A stretch of 64,000 nt of DNA from Nostoc cf. commune SO-36 (GCF_023734775.1 NZ_AP025732.1:4772501-4836500), one strand, 5' to 3'; shown: positions 44,864-55,593, counted from the stretch's first letter. The notes: generated by a model not told the origin, from the letters alone. Program-made: numbers and translations.

Positions 44864-47274
44864 ATGAGTCGTAAGGCGAGGGCATCTGAATCCCAAAATA
44901 TCTTTGCTGGCGGTAGAGACAAGGGCGCATTCATCCGAGAGCAGCTGCTGCACTATGGTGTTGCTTTGCTATCCGTTGCTTTAGCACTGCGGGCAACCCT
45001 GCTACTAAATCCATATCTCACCCCAACGCCTGCGACACTGTTTTTTGCTGCGGTGATGGTGAGTGCCTCGTACGGTGGCTTAGGGCCAGGTTTACTTGCA
45101 ACCGTTTTGTCTACTTTGGCAATCAATTACTTCTTTTTTAAGCCACTCTATTCGCTGAAAATTAGTCACGGTCTTGTAATCCCCCTAGTTGTGTTCATGC
45201 TGACAGCAGTGTTAATCAGCTGGCTCAACGAATCACGCCGCGCAGCCCAACGGCAAGCTGAGGCAAATCTGAAGTCACTACGCGAAAGCGAGGTCAGGTT
45301 TGGTCGCATAACAGAGTCTAACAAAGAAGCATTGCGGCAACGAGAAACAGAACTTCGTTTAATTACAGATACATTACCAGTACTAATTTCTTTTGTAGAT
45401 TCAGAACAACGCTACCGCTTCAACAACCGAGCCTATGAAAAGTGGTTTGGGCATTCGGCAGCAGAAATCTATGGAAAGTATCTTTGGGAAGTTTTAGGTG
45501 AATCTGCATATCAAGTAGTTCGTCCCAATGTGGAACAAGTTCTGGCAGGAAAGCAGCTAATATTTGAAGGTGAAATTCCTTATAAAGATGGTGGCACACG
45601 CTACATCAATTGTATTTATGTTCCTCAGTTTAATAGACAGGGAATCGTTGAAGGGTATGCAGCGTTGATCACTGACATCAGCGAACAGCAAGCCGCACTA
45701 CGCGCTCGCAACCAAGCAGAAGCAGCGTTGCGCGAAAGTGAATCACGCTTTCGCCATTTGGCAGACACGGCTCCGGTACTGATTTGGATGTCCCGGTACT
45801 GATAAACTTTGTAACTACTTTAATAAAACCCTGGCTAGATTTTACCGGGCGGACTCTAGAGCAAGAGATGGGCAATGGGTGGGCTGAAGGTGTTCATCCT
45901 GATGATTTTCAGCGTTGCTTAAACACATACACCAATGCCTTTGATGCCCGACAAAATTTTACAATGGAATATCGCCTCAGACGCAATGATGGCGAATATC
46001 GTTGGGTTTTTGATACTGGTGTGCCTCGGTTTGCACCAACGGGGGAGTTCCTCGGCTATATCGGCTCCTGTGTTGATACCCACGATCGCAATTTGGCAGA
46101 AAAAGCGCTACGTGACAGTGAAGAGCGATACCGAATTTTAACGGAGGTGTCACCGCAGGCCATTTGGATGGGCAATCGCGATGGTGGTATTACTTATTGC
46201 AATCAATACTGGTTAGACTTCGCCGGACTGACAATGGAGCAGACTTCTGGTTATGGCTGGATTTATGTGATTCACCCGGATGATCGCGATCGCGTTTTGA
46301 AAACTTCGATGCAAGCTGTTGCTAATGGTACAAACTACGAAATAGAAATCCGCTTTCGTCGAGTTTCTGATGGTAGCTATCGTTGGCATATTGTCCGGGG
46401 TTTGCCATTTCGAGATGCAGCCGGACAGATTATCAAATGGGTGGGCATCGCCAGCGACATTCACGATCGCAAAGTTGCCGAAGACGCCCTGCAACAACTC
46501 AACGAAATGCTGGAGCAACGAATTCAAGAGCGCACTGCCCAACTCCAAGCCGCTAATAAAGAACTCGAATCTTTTTCTTATTCAGTTTCTCACGACTTGC
46601 GGGCACCGCTACGCCACATCGCCGGATTTATAGAATTGCTTCAAAAACGTAATAGCTCAACAAGTTTAGATGAAACAAGTCAGCGCTATTTGAAAATAAT
46701 TGCCGGAACAGCAAAACAGGCAGGAATACTGATCGATGAATTGTTAACATTTTCTCGTATGGGGCGCACTGAAATGCGCTACATCAACCTGAATATGGAG
46801 GAATTGGTACAAGAGGTAAAACGCGATTTGCTCACAGAAACTCAAGGACGCACAATCAATTGGCACATCAAGCCACTGCCAGAAATCCAGGGCGACCCCT
46901 CCATGCTGCGGCTCGTGCTTCGCAACCTAATGGGCAATGCCCTAAAATATACCCAGACTCAAAACCTAGCAGAAATTACTATTGGAAGTATTGATAATCA
47001 AAACGAAGTTGTCTTTTTTGTTCAAGATAACGGCGTAGGCTTTAATATGCAATATATACACAAGCTATTTGGAGTATTTCAACGCTTACATAGCGACCCC
47101 CAATTTGAAGGCACTGGTGTTGGATTGGCAAACGTGCAACGCATTATTCATCGACATAACGGTCGAGTCTGGGCAGAGGCTGTAGTTGACAGTGGAGCCA
47201 CCTTTTATTTCTTGCTGCCTAAGTTGTTGATAAATGAGAGTGATGAAAGAACTCAAGCGAATTCTGCTAATTGA
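44864..47274 (+). pseudogene. Membrane PAS-domain sensor histidine kinase split by two single-base insertions
   Basis: From ATG 44864: DUF4118-type membrane region with about four helices (LLHYGVALLSVALALRATLL to VFMLTAVLISWL), then PAS domains (LITDTLPVLISFVDSEQRYR and further), two more PAS/PAC modules in the second frame (GWAEGVHPDDFQRCL, VSPQAIWMGNRDGGITYCNQ), HisKA with SYSVSHDLRAPLRHIAGFIE and HATPase with NLMGNALKYT, DNGVGFNM and GTGVGLANV. The break is at 45792-45794 (one extra C) and 45839-45841 (one extra C): removing both restores MSGTDKLCNYFNKTWLDFTG. A split into two proteins would separate sensor from kinase. It may be an assembly artefact. Confidence 0.85.
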
Positions 47275-47719
47275 AGACAGTGCCAATGATGCAGAGTTAA
47301 TATTAGCTGCTTTGTCGGAAAACCATCTCGCTAACGAAGTGGTGGTAGTGCGTGATGGAGAAGAAGCACTAGATTATCTCTATCGCCGGGGATTGTTTCG
47401 GTTGCGAATGGAAGGGTATCCTGTTGTCGTGTTGCTCGATTTGAAACTGCCGAAAGTCGATGGGCTAGAAGTCCTGGCACAACTCAAATCAGACCCAATA
47501 ATGCGAGTGATTCCAGTTGTGGTACTGACTTCTTCCCGTGAGGAACCGGATTTAGTTCGCTGCTACGAGTTAGGGGTCAATGCTTATGTTGTCAAGCCAG
47601 TGGATTACCATGATTTTGTCGATTCCATTAAAGGTGTTGGCCTGTTTTGGGCGGTGATTAATCAGCCTCCCGTGGGTGCCCTACCTCCAGTGCCTCATCC
47701 TCAAAAGGAGCGTACCTGA
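47234..47719 (+). CDS. Rcp1-like response regulator
   Basis: The 161-residue protein is a single receiver domain: LIEDSANDAELIL acidic pocket, phospho-acceptor Asp in VVLLDLKLPKVDG, Thr-Ser in VVLTSSREEPD and Lys in YVVKPVDYHDF. The extra loop (LDYLYRRGLF) is typical of phytochrome-type partners such as Rcp1. No output domain, so it acts by protein contacts or phosphotransfer. It overlaps the end of the preceding kinase (start at 47234 or ATG 47243) and the next gene by 1 bp, so all are translationally coupled. Confidence 0.92.
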   Translation: MRVMKELKRILLIEDSANDAELILAALSENHLANEVVVVRDGEEALDYLYRRGLFRLRMEGYPVVVLLDLKLPKVDGLEVLAQLKSDPIMRVIPVVVLTSSREEPDLVRCYELGVNAYVVKPVDYHDFVDSIKGVGLFWAVINQPPVGALPPVPHPQKERT

Positions 47720-49686
47720 TGAATTGCCTCCGTTTCCTCCTTTTGGAAGATAGCGCCTTAGATGCAGAGCTAACCGAAGCGATGCTAACCGAAGGGGAAA
47801 TTAATTGCGAACTGATCCGAGTCGAAACCGGTGCTGATTTCCTGGCTGCTCTAGAAACAGAGACTTTCGATTTAATTCTTGCCGATTATGCCTTGCCCTC
47901 TTTCGATGGAATTTTAGCTTTGGAAATTGCCCGAAATCATTGTCCAGAGGTTCCTTTTATTTTTGTTTCTGCCGCGCTGGGTGAAGAATTAGCGATCGAA
48001 GCTTTGAAGAACGGTGCAACCGATTATGTGTTAAAACAACGACTAGGGCGATTAGTTCCCTCAGTACAACGGGCATTGCGCGAAGCTAGAGAGCGGCGTG
48101 AGCGCAAGCAAGCAGAGGAGTCCTTACAGAAGAGTGAAGCGAAGTATCGCAGAATTGTTGATACCTCTTATGAAGGAATCTGGATGATTGACCAAGAAGC
48201 CCGAACAGAGTTTGTGAATCAGCGAATGTTTCAGATGTTGGGCTATCCGGCAGAAGAAATGCTCGGTCGTTCCATATTTGATTTTATAGATCGGGCTGAT
48301 GGCATAACAGATGAACAGAAACTGGAGTGGCTGAAGCGAGAAAACAACAATCTTAAAGAAGCTCGATTGTGTTGCAAAGATGGTTCGTACATCTGGACAC
48401 TGGTTTCTGCTAGAGCGATATTTGATGAGCAAAATGAGTTCTTAGGTGCGATCGCTATGTTAACTGACATTAGCGATCGCAAACGCACTGAATCAGAACG
48501 CGATCGCCTTTTGCAACTTGAGCAATTAGCTAGAGCAGAAGCCGAGGCTGCTAATCGCATCAAAGATGAATTTTTGGCAGTACTTTCCCATGAACTGCGA
48601 TCGCCCTTGAATCCGATTCTTGGTTGGGCAAAACTGTTGCAGAGCCGTAAATTTGATGATATATCACTCAACAAAGCATTGAAAACTATTGAGCGCAATG
48701 CCAAATTACAAGCTCAACTAATTGAAGACTTACTAGATGTTTCTCGTATCCTCCAAGGCAAACTCAGCCTCAACATGATCCCAGTCGATCTGGTATCTAC
48801 CATTCAAGCCGCAATGGAAACAGTACATTTAGCAGCAGAGGCGAAAACCATCCAGATTGAGACGATGCTTGCTCCAACGACGGGGAAAGTTCTGGGTGAT
48901 TCAGCCCGCTTACAGCAAGTCCTTTGGAACCTGTTATCAAATGCTGTCAAGTTTACACCCACTGGCGGAAAAGTAAATGTGCGATTGGAGTGCATCGACT
49001 CTCAAGCGCAGATTACCGTCAGCGACACAGGTAAAGGCATTCACCCAGACTTTCTACCTTATATATTTGACTATTTCCGTCAGGCTGATAGTACAACAAC
49101 GAGAAAGTTTGGGGGGCTAGGGTTAGGTTTAGCGATCGCTCGTCACTTAATTGAGATGCACGGGGGAACGATTGGGGTTGAAAGTCTTGGCGAGGAGCAA
49201 GGAGCGATCTTCACAGTTAGGTTGCCGCTAATCAAAGACAGTGCAAAAATCCCGGATGAGATAAATCTTGATTCCTCAACTGCTGTTTTTGCCTCTTCTC
49301 CCCTCATGGGTTTACGAGTCTTGGTTGTGGATGACAATGCTGATAGCCGCGACTTTTTCAGCTTTGTGCTAGAACAGTTTGGTGCGATCGTCACCGCAGT
49401 CGCATCAGGAGATGAAGCATTAAAAGCGCTCACACAGTCAAAGCCAGATATCTTACTCAGCGATATTGGGATGCCAGAGATGAACGGCTATATGCTAATG
49501 GAACAGGTGCGGACTCTAGAAGCAAAAATCGGCAGAAAACAGATTCCCGCGATCGCTCTGACTGCTTATGCAGGCGAAATTAATCAGCAGTACGCGCTAA
49601 AAGCAGGATTTCAACAGCACATCGTTAAACCTGTAGCACCAGAAGAATTGCTTATAGCGATTTCTAATTTAGTCAAATATACTTAA
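47719..49686 (+). CDS. Hybrid histidine kinase: REC-PAS-HisKA-HATPase-REC
   Basis: The 655 residues are all cytoplasmic. An N-terminal receiver (LLLEDSALDAELTEAM, phospho-site ILADYALPSFDG) is followed by a PAS/PAC unit (IVDTSYEGIWMIDQEARTEF), the HisKA box LAVLSHELRSPLNPILGWAK near residue 290, HATPase motifs NLLSNAVKFTPTGG, DTGKGI and GGLGLGLAIARHLIEMHGG, and a C-terminal receiver (LRVLVVDDNADSRDF, ILLSDIGMPEMNGY, VKPVAPEELL). It starts by TGATG overlap with the Rcp1-like gene. It probably gets phosphate from the upstream kinase and closes a phosphorelay. The intact reading frame contrasts with the damaged first kinase. Confidence 0.93.
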   Translation: MNCLRFLLLEDSALDAELTEAMLTEGEINCELIRVETGADFLAALETETFDLILADYALPSFDGILALEIARNHCPEVPFIFVSAALGEELAIEALKNGATDYVLKQRLGRLVPSVQRALREARERRERKQAEESLQKSEAKYRRIVDTSYEGIWMIDQEARTEFVNQRMFQMLGYPAEEMLGRSIFDFIDRADGITDEQKLEWLKRENNNLKEARLCCKDGSYIWTLVSARAIFDEQNEFLGAIAMLTDISDRKRTESERDRLLQLEQLARAEAEAANRIKDEFLAVLSHELRSPLNPILGWAKLLQSRKFDDISLNKALKTIERNAKLQAQLIEDLLDVSRILQGKLSLNMIPVDLVSTIQAAMETVHLAAEAKTIQIETMLAPTTGKVLGDSARLQQVLWNLLSNAVKFTPTGGKVNVRLECIDSQAQITVSDTGKGIHPDFLPYIFDYFRQADSTTTRKFGGLGLGLAIARHLIEMHGGTIGVESLGEEQGAIFTVRLPLIKDSAKIPDEINLDSSTAVFASSPLMGLRVLVVDDNADSRDFFSFVLEQFGAIVTAVASGDEALKALTQSKPDILLSDIGMPEMNGYMLMEQVRTLEAKIGRKQIPAIALTAYAGEINQQYALKAGFQQHIVKPVAPEELLIAISNLVKYT

Positions 49687-49760
49687 GTCTTTGTTATATA
49701 GCGGTTCCCACTCAGATGCGGTACAAAATTATATCGCAAGAGGGTCACGGGATGCCCATT

Positions 49761-49955
49761 GGTGTCAACTCAACGTAAAAACCAGTCTAGAAAAAGCTTT
49801 TAGGATTGCCTCGTGCCTCGTTCCCAGTCGGAGACTGGGAATGCCCTCATAGAAGCTCCGCCTCCCTTGCTGGCGGCAGAGCCGCTTTCGAGTTGCATTT
49901 CCAGCCCAGAGGCTGGAAACGAGATTTGAAAAGGCTTTTAGCTTAAGTTGACACC
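49761..49955. mobile_element. MITE-like palindromic repeat, copy 2
   Basis: Ends GGTGTCAACTCAACG and (reverse complement) GGTGTCAACTTAAGC are imperfect inverted repeats. Inside lie CCCAGTCGGAGACTGGG and CCAGCCCAGAGGCTGG, the same hairpin modules as in copy 1 at 9667-9815, in inverse order. The flanks CACGGGATGCCCATT and GACGGGATGCCGTGCC suggest insertion into an older repeat. No gene in 49687-49998. Confidence 0.65.
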
Positions 49956-49998
49956 TATGACGGGATGCCGTGCCCCTACGGGTGTACCTCACGTAAGG

Positions 49999-50946
49999 TC
50001 AATACAAAGACTTAATCCATTGCCATTCCTGCGTCAAACCATCTCTGAGAGAGACTTGTGGCTGATATCCCAGAATTTTCTGCGCTTTAGATACATCAGC
50101 AGCAGTGTGGCGTGCGTCTCCCATAGCCTTTTCTATGTGGTTTTTTTTGATTTTTTTCCCGACAATTTCTTCAATCGTATCCAAAACTTCCGCTAAAACT
50201 ACTCTGCTACCACCGCCAATATTAAAAATTTCTCCCACTGCTTGGGGTGCGCTGGCGGCGGCTAAATTAGCGGCGACAATATCACTAACAAACGTAAACT
50301 CCCGCGTTTGCTGGCCATCGCCGTAAATCGGAATCGCTTCATCTTGCAAAATGGATTTAAAGAACTTATTAAATGCCATATCTGGCCGCTGTTTGGGCCC
50401 ATAAACTGTGAAGTAGCGTAATGCCACACAGGGCACACCAAAGTTTTTGTGATACAGTTCACATAAAAACTCTGCTGCTAGCTTGGTAATGCCATAAGGA
50501 GAAACTGGTTGAGGAGAAATTCCCTCATGGGTAGGTAATGTTTCCGCATCACCATATACACTCGATGACGAGGCAAAAACTAACCTTTTCAGGTCTTTAG
50601 CATCCTTAGCTGCTTCTAGCAAAACTTGTGTAGCATTAATATTTCGTTCTGTATAACCGCGAAAAGCTTTACCCCAACTTGCTCTAACACCTGCTTGGGC
50701 CGCTTGATGGTAAACTACATCAACATCTTTTAAGAGTTGCTGCCAATCCAAAAACTGCATATCTCCTTCAATTAATGTAAAGCCAGGTGACTGATGTAAG
50801 TGGGCAACATTCTTAAGCTTTAACATAGGATCGTAGTAATCATTAAATTCATCAATGCCGATCACTTCTTCTCCTTGTTGCAGCAATGTTTCTACAAGAT
50901 GAGAGCCAATAAAGCCAGCAGCTCCAGTAACAATAATTTTAGCCAT
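49999..50946 (-). CDS. NAD-dependent nucleotide-sugar epimerase (GalE/UDP-glucuronate 4-epimerase-like)
   Basis: The 315 residues form a classical short-chain-dehydrogenase epimerase: TGAAGFIGSHLVETLLQQ for NAD, YHQAAQAGVRASW, catalytic Ser region ASSSSVYGDAE and YxxxK in SPYGITKLAAE, then LRYFTVYGPKQRPDMAFNKF and YGDGQQTREFTFVSDIV. It interconverts C4 epimers of UDP-sugars for cell-wall or exopolysaccharide synthesis. Substrate cannot be specified, though AGVRASW resembles UDP-glucuronate epimerases. It diverges from purD, with 189 bp between. Confidence 0.9.
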   Translation of the reverse strand: MAKIIVTGAAGFIGSHLVETLLQQGEEVIGIDEFNDYYDPMLKLKNVAHLHQSPGFTLIEGDMQFLDWQQLLKDVDVVYHQAAQAGVRASWGKAFRGYTERNINATQVLLEAAKDAKDLKRLVFASSSSVYGDAETLPTHEGISPQPVSPYGITKLAAEFLCELYHKNFGVPCVALRYFTVYGPKQRPDMAFNKFFKSILQDEAIPIYGDGQQTREFTFVSDIVAANLAAASAPQAVGEIFNIGGGSRVVLAEVLDTIEEIVGKKIKKNHIEKAMGDARHTAADVSKAQKILGYQPQVSLRDGLTQEWQWIKSLY

Positions 50947-51135
50947 GTTGTCTATTTTTTGATATTTTCATTAATCTCCATCTTCACAGGTTAATACTTG
51001 TAATCAATAATCGTCATTAGCTGAAGATGATTTTAGTCATCAGGGGGCTTGCACAAGTGTGAGAATTGATGAAAAATTGATCTGCGAGAGCCGAATCGGG
51101 CATTCTCGTTTCGCAAGAAACGCACGAGGAAATAA

Positions 51136-52368
51136 GTGAAAGTTTTAGTTGTAGGTAATGGGGGGCGTGAACACGCTCTGGCGTGGAAACTGTTGCAATC
51201 TAAGCAAATTGAGCAAGTTGTCTGTGTACCAGGCAATGGGGGCACAGCAAGTATGGAACGTTGCCAGAACTTGCCCCTAACATTAGATGATTTTGAAGGT
51301 ATAAGCCGATATTCTCTAGAACATGGCATAACTCTAGTAATAGTTGGGCCAGAAGTCCCTCTGTCTAAGGGAATCACAGATTACCTTCAAGATAAAGGAT
51401 TGATGGTATTTGGCCCAGTCAGAGCCGGAGCGCAAATTGAGGCGAGTAAAGCTTGGGCAAAAGCCCTAATGCAAGAAGCGGGAATTCCAACGGCACGGGC
51501 TGCGGTATTTACGGAGGCAGCAGCAGCTAAATCTTATGTGAGAGCTACGGGAGCGCCAATTGTTGTTAAAGCTGATGGTTTGGCGGCTGGTAAGGGTGTA
51601 ACGGTGGCTGAAACAGTTGAACAGGCAGAGAGTGCCGTTGATGCTATTTTTCAGGGACAGTTTGGCAGTGCTGGTGAGTTTGTCGTCATTGAAGAATGTT
51701 TGACTGGGCAAGAGGTGTCAGTTTTAGCGTTAACCGATGGGTTAACGATTCGACCCTTGCTGCCAGCTCAAGACCACAAGCGAATTGGTGACGGCGATAC
51801 GGGTGAAAATACTGGCGGGATGGGAGCATACAGCCCAGCACCTATCGCTACACCAGAGTTGATGGCACGCATTCAAACAGAAGTCTTAGAAAGAGCGATC
51901 GCCACTTTACGAGCTAAAGGCATTGACTACCGAGGCGTATTGTATGCTGGGTTAATGATTGCACCCGATGGCGACTTGAAAGTTTTGGAATTTAACTGTC
52001 GTTTTGGCGATCCAGAAACTCAGGTGATTTTGCCACTGTTAGAAACACCCCTAGAAGAGTTGCTTCTAGCCTGTGTACAGCAGCGATTAAGTGAATTGCC
52101 GCCCATTGCTTGGAAAGCGGGAGCATCTGCTACTGTCGTTGCCGCTTCCGGTGGTTATCCAGGAGAATACAAGAAAGGCCAGGTGATTACTGGTATTGGT
52201 GAGGCAGAAGCAACCGGAGCAACTGTATTTCATGCAGGTACGAAGTTAAACCAGCAACAAGAAATAGTGACCGATGGCGGTCGAGTATTAAATGTGACTG
52301 GAATCGGCGAAAATTTTGAGCAAGCGATCGCTCAAGCCTACGCAGGGATCAAATTATATTCAGTTTGA
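51136..52368 (+). CDS. purD: Phosphoribosylamine-glycine ligase (GAR synthetase)
   Basis: Second step of de novo purine synthesis: phosphoribosylamine + glycine + ATP to GAR. The 410 residues have the N-terminal VVGNGGREHALAWKLLQ, GPEVPLSKGI, ATP-grasp PIVVKADGLAAGKGVTVAE, KRIGDGDTGENTGGMGAYSP and FNCRFGDPETQVILPLLET. Starts at GTG 51136 preceded by GAGGAAATAA. Complete and apparently monocistronic. Confidence 0.95.
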   Translation: MKVLVVGNGGREHALAWKLLQSKQIEQVVCVPGNGGTASMERCQNLPLTLDDFEGISRYSLEHGITLVIVGPEVPLSKGITDYLQDKGLMVFGPVRAGAQIEASKAWAKALMQEAGIPTARAAVFTEAAAAKSYVRATGAPIVVKADGLAAGKGVTVAETVEQAESAVDAIFQGQFGSAGEFVVIEECLTGQEVSVLALTDGLTIRPLLPAQDHKRIGDGDTGENTGGMGAYSPAPIATPELMARIQTEVLERAIATLRAKGIDYRGVLYAGLMIAPDGDLKVLEFNCRFGDPETQVILPLLETPLEELLLACVQQRLSELPPIAWKAGASATVVAASGGYPGEYKKGQVITGIGEAEATGATVFHAGTKLNQQQEIVTDGGRVLNVTGIGENFEQAIAQAYAGIKLYSV

Positions 52369-52518
52369 GGGAATATATTACCGGAGAGATATTGGGCATA
52401 GAGTGGCCAGCGTGAAGCAGGGGGAGCAAGCCCCGTAAGCGATGGTCTGATGTCAACTTTAAGCCTAGTACTTGATTTCGATCAGGCCGCAAGACCGACT
52501 TATACTTAAGTTATAGTT

Positions 52519-52936
52519 ATGCCCAAGTTAGACTTTATCCATAACGCCGTAAAAAATGCATTGATAAAGGACGGGCTGGGCAATTACAGACGATCCCTAC
52601 ATAATTCAGTATCGAAGAACAACGTTGTACGCTGATCTCGGTGCTGAACGCCCCATTGCAGCTGAACGAGATGGGCAAAAACTTGTTGTTGAAGTGAAAA
52701 GCTTTGTTGGCGCATCAAAGATACAAGATTTGAAAGAAGCTCTCGGTCAGTATGACATCTACCGTTATCTTCTAGAGGAAACAGCACCAGACCGTAAACT
52801 TTACGTTGCTGTTGGTGCGCTCATTTATAAAAACTTTTTCAACCAGGATGTAATTCAACTCATCCTTCACAAACATCAACTTCCACTCGTTGTAGTCGAT
52901 ACAGAAACAGAGGAGATCACAGAATGGATAAATTAA
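52519..52936 (+). pseudogene. xisH: XisH-type fdxN element excision controlling factor, one extra G
   Basis: ATG 52519 reads MPKLDFIHNAVKNALIKDG, then an extra G in GACGGGCTGGGC (52571-52575) throws the frame off. Beyond it the second frame reads LYADLGAERPIAAERDGQKL, VVEVKSFVGASKIQDLKEAL and VVDTETEEITEWIN to TAA 52936. The family shows a PD-(D/E)xK-like pattern (EVK at VVEVKSF). XisH and XisI were defined by their need in excising the fdxN element in Anabaena, but they occur in many copies and their chemistry is not settled. The next gene overlaps its end. Confidence 0.85.
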
Positions 52937-53269
52937 CAGAGTATCCCCAAGATAATTAAGCGTATCCTGACAGAGTATGTAGAACTATGTAACCGTCGTC
53001 CTAACCAAGACATGGAAACATTTTTGATTATCGATGACCCAAAGGGTCACTATATTTGGATGAACCTTGGTTGGCAAAATGGCGAACGTATTACTGGTAT
53101 AACTGTCTACGTTCGGATTCGAGATCGCAAATTCTGGATCGAGGAAGATTGGACTGAAAACGGTATCGCAACTGACCTAGTTCGTGCAGGTGTTGCCAAG
53201 GAGGATATAGTGTTGGCATTCCATGAGCCTAAGATGCGGCAGTATACAGATTTTGCAGTAGCATCGTAG
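52924..53269 (+). pseudogene. xisI: XisI-type fdxN element excision controlling factor, one extra C
   Basis: ATG 52924, overlapping the xisH end, reads MDKLTEYP and then meets an extra C in TATCCCCAAG (52942-52948). The following frame gives KIIKRILTEYVELCNRRPNQ, METFLIIDDPKGHYIWMNLG, ITVYVRIRDRKFWIEEDWTE and AFHEPKMRQYTDFAVAS to TAG 53269. Part of this (from 53012) could be translated alone. The gene pair order and overlap are those of standard xisH-xisI. DNA between 53270 and 53605 holds no recognised gene. Confidence 0.85.
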
Positions 53270-53605
53270 CGGTGGCGCGTCGGTTTGAATATGTGCTTAG
53301 TTCTAGTTTCATCGCAGCCGCTAACCAGAGCCGAACAACTAGCTAAAAATCACGACAGACGCAATTTTTGTTAGACTACTCATCTGTGCGTAAACAATAG
53401 TCACAAAAATGGAGTTTAACGCGTTAATCCTCAACTCGATATCAACTCAGATGGCTGAAATGAGGTAAATTCGTTAGGACTACCTTACAGGAATATTCCC
53501 TGCACTTTTCCATCTTCCTCTCTCCGCTAACATATTTGTCAAATTAACTGTTAATTTTTTAGTTGTTGGGCTTTATAACAAAGACTACTAACAACTTTAT
53601 TTAAG

Positions 53606-55553
53606 ATGCTAACTCTGTTAAAAACAATTCGAAGTGCGATCGCAAGTTGGTGGTCGGAGTTCACACTCCAGACTAAACTGTTGGCTGTGGCTACATTGGT
53701 GGTTTCGTTGGTGATGAGTGGTTTGACTTTTTGGGCTGTGAATACAATTCAGCAAGATGCGCGGATGATTGACACCCGCTTCGGGCGGTGACTTAGGGCT
53801 GCTACTTGCTGCAACGTTGCCCCCCTCATCGCTGACAATAATCTCAGTGAGGTTGCTCAATTTTCTCAACGCTTCTACAGCAGTACCTCTAGTGTGCGTT
53901 ATATGCTATACGCTGATGAAAACGGGGAAATCTTTTTTGGCATACCTTTTTGGGAAGCCGAGGTAGAAAACTCCCTCACCATTAAACGGCGAATACAACT
54001 ACCAGAAGATTACCCTGGGGATGGGGAAAAGCCGATGGTGCGGCAACATACAACCCCAGATGGCGCAGTTACCGATGTATTTGTTCCTCTCATTGTCAAT
54101 CAAAAATACTTAGGTGTATTAGCGATCGGTATCAATCCTAATCAAACTGCTGTCATCTCCACCAATTTTACCCGTGATGTCACTATTGCCGTTTTTATCA
54201 CGATTTGGGTAATGGTGATTTTGGCAGGAGTGATTAACGCCTTGACCATCACTAAGCCCATTAAAGAACTGCTGGTGGGGGTAAAGCAAATTGCTACTGG
54301 TAATTTCAAGCAGCGCATTGATTTACCTTTAGGCGGCGAACTGGGAGAGTTAATTTTAAGCTTTAATGAAATGGGAGAGCGATTAGAGCGCTATGAAGAA
54401 CAGAATATTGAAGAATTAACCGCAGAAAAAGCCAAGCTAGAAACCCTAGTTTCGACGATCGCAGATGGTGCTGTGTTGATTGATAACAATATGCAAGTGA
54501 TTTTAGTCAACTCTACAGCGCTGCGAATTTTTGGCTGGGAAACTGCTGATGTGGTTGGCTGCAATGTGTTACATCACTTACCTCCATCGGTACAAATGGA
54601 AATCAGCCGTCCCTTGTACGAAATGGCAGCAGGCGAATGCGAAAGCGCCGAATTCCGAATTTCTATTAACCAACCCGCGCCGCGAACGATCCGCATTCTC
54701 TTGACTACAGTACTCAACCTGCAAAGAGAAAGCATCAAAGGTATTGCAATTACTATCCAAGATATAACCCGTGAGGTCGAACTCAACGAGGCAAAAAGCC
54801 AATTTATCAGCAACGTTTCTCACGAACTGCGAACGCCTCTATTCAACATCAAAACTTATATTGAAACCCTGCACGACTACGGCGAAGAATTAGCTTTGCA
54901 AGAACGGCAAGAGTTTCTGCAAACTGTGAACCATGAAACCGATCGCCTCACCCGCCTAGTTAACGATGTTTTAGATTTATCAAAACTCGAATCTGGTCGC
55001 AACTACAGCTTCGATGGCGTAGATTTAGCCCAAGCGATCGAGCAAACCTTGCGTACTTACCAACTCAATGCAAAAGATAAAGGTGTTGAACTAGTTCAGG
55101 AAGTTGCTCCTAATTTGCCCCTAGTAATGGGTAATTATGATCTATTAGTACAAGTATTTGGCAATCTGATTGGTAATGCCCTTAAATTCACCAAAGTCGG
55201 TGGTAAAGTGGCAATCCGCGCCTACCAGCTAGATTTTAAACCCAGTCACACGCTATCTTCTCCAGTGCGGATTGAAATTTCTGATACTGGGATTGGCATC
55301 GCCACAGAAGATCAACACTCAATTTTTGAACGCTTTCTTTCGGGTAGAAAACCGAGTTCATACCCTAGAAGGTACGGGTTTAGGTTTATCAATTGTCAGA
55401 AATATCATTGATAGACATCGTAGTAAAGTCCATTTAGTGAGTGAAGTTGGTATAGGCACTACTTTTTGGTTCGACTTAGCCGCCTTTGAGGATAAAGCGC
55501 CAGCGATACAAGTTGAACCTATTGCCGAAGAACCCAAAATCACCACAGTTTGA
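53606..55553 (+). pseudogene. nblS: NblS (Hik33/DspA-type) sensor histidine kinase with three single-base indels
   Basis: NblS is the conserved membrane kinase that controls high-light, nutrient and phycobilisome responses. From ATG 53606: first helix (LLAVATLVVSLVMSGLTFWA), extra G near 53787 (TTCGGGCGGTGAC) and a missing A near 53813 (GCAACG) that disturb about 10 codons, then correct frame: second helix VTIAVFITIWVMVILAGVIN, HAMP (TKPIKELLVGVKQIATGNFK), PAS (LVSTIADGAVLIDNNMQ), HisKA FISNVSHELRTPLFNIKTYI and HATPase (GNLIGNALKFT, ISDTGIGIA). Near 55335 an extra T shifts the frame at ERF; the G2 part RVENRVHTLEGTGLGLSIVR follows. It is expected to be essential, so these indels may be sequence errors. 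Confidence 0.9.
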
Positions 55554-55593
55554 AGATTGCGGCAGCATCCAAAATCATCACAGCCTGAAGATT
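55534..55593 (+). repeat. Near-direct 25-bp repeat across the nblS stop codon
   Basis: CCAAAATCACCACAGTTTGA at 55534 and CCAAAATCATCACAGCCTGA at 55569 (each continuing AGATT) are adjacent and alike. The first contains the nblS stop. The rest of 55594-55881 shows no gene. Confidence 0.6.

Noticed and set aside
49765..49992. 75-codon minus-strand frame
   Set aside because: Lies wholly in the MITE-like repeat.
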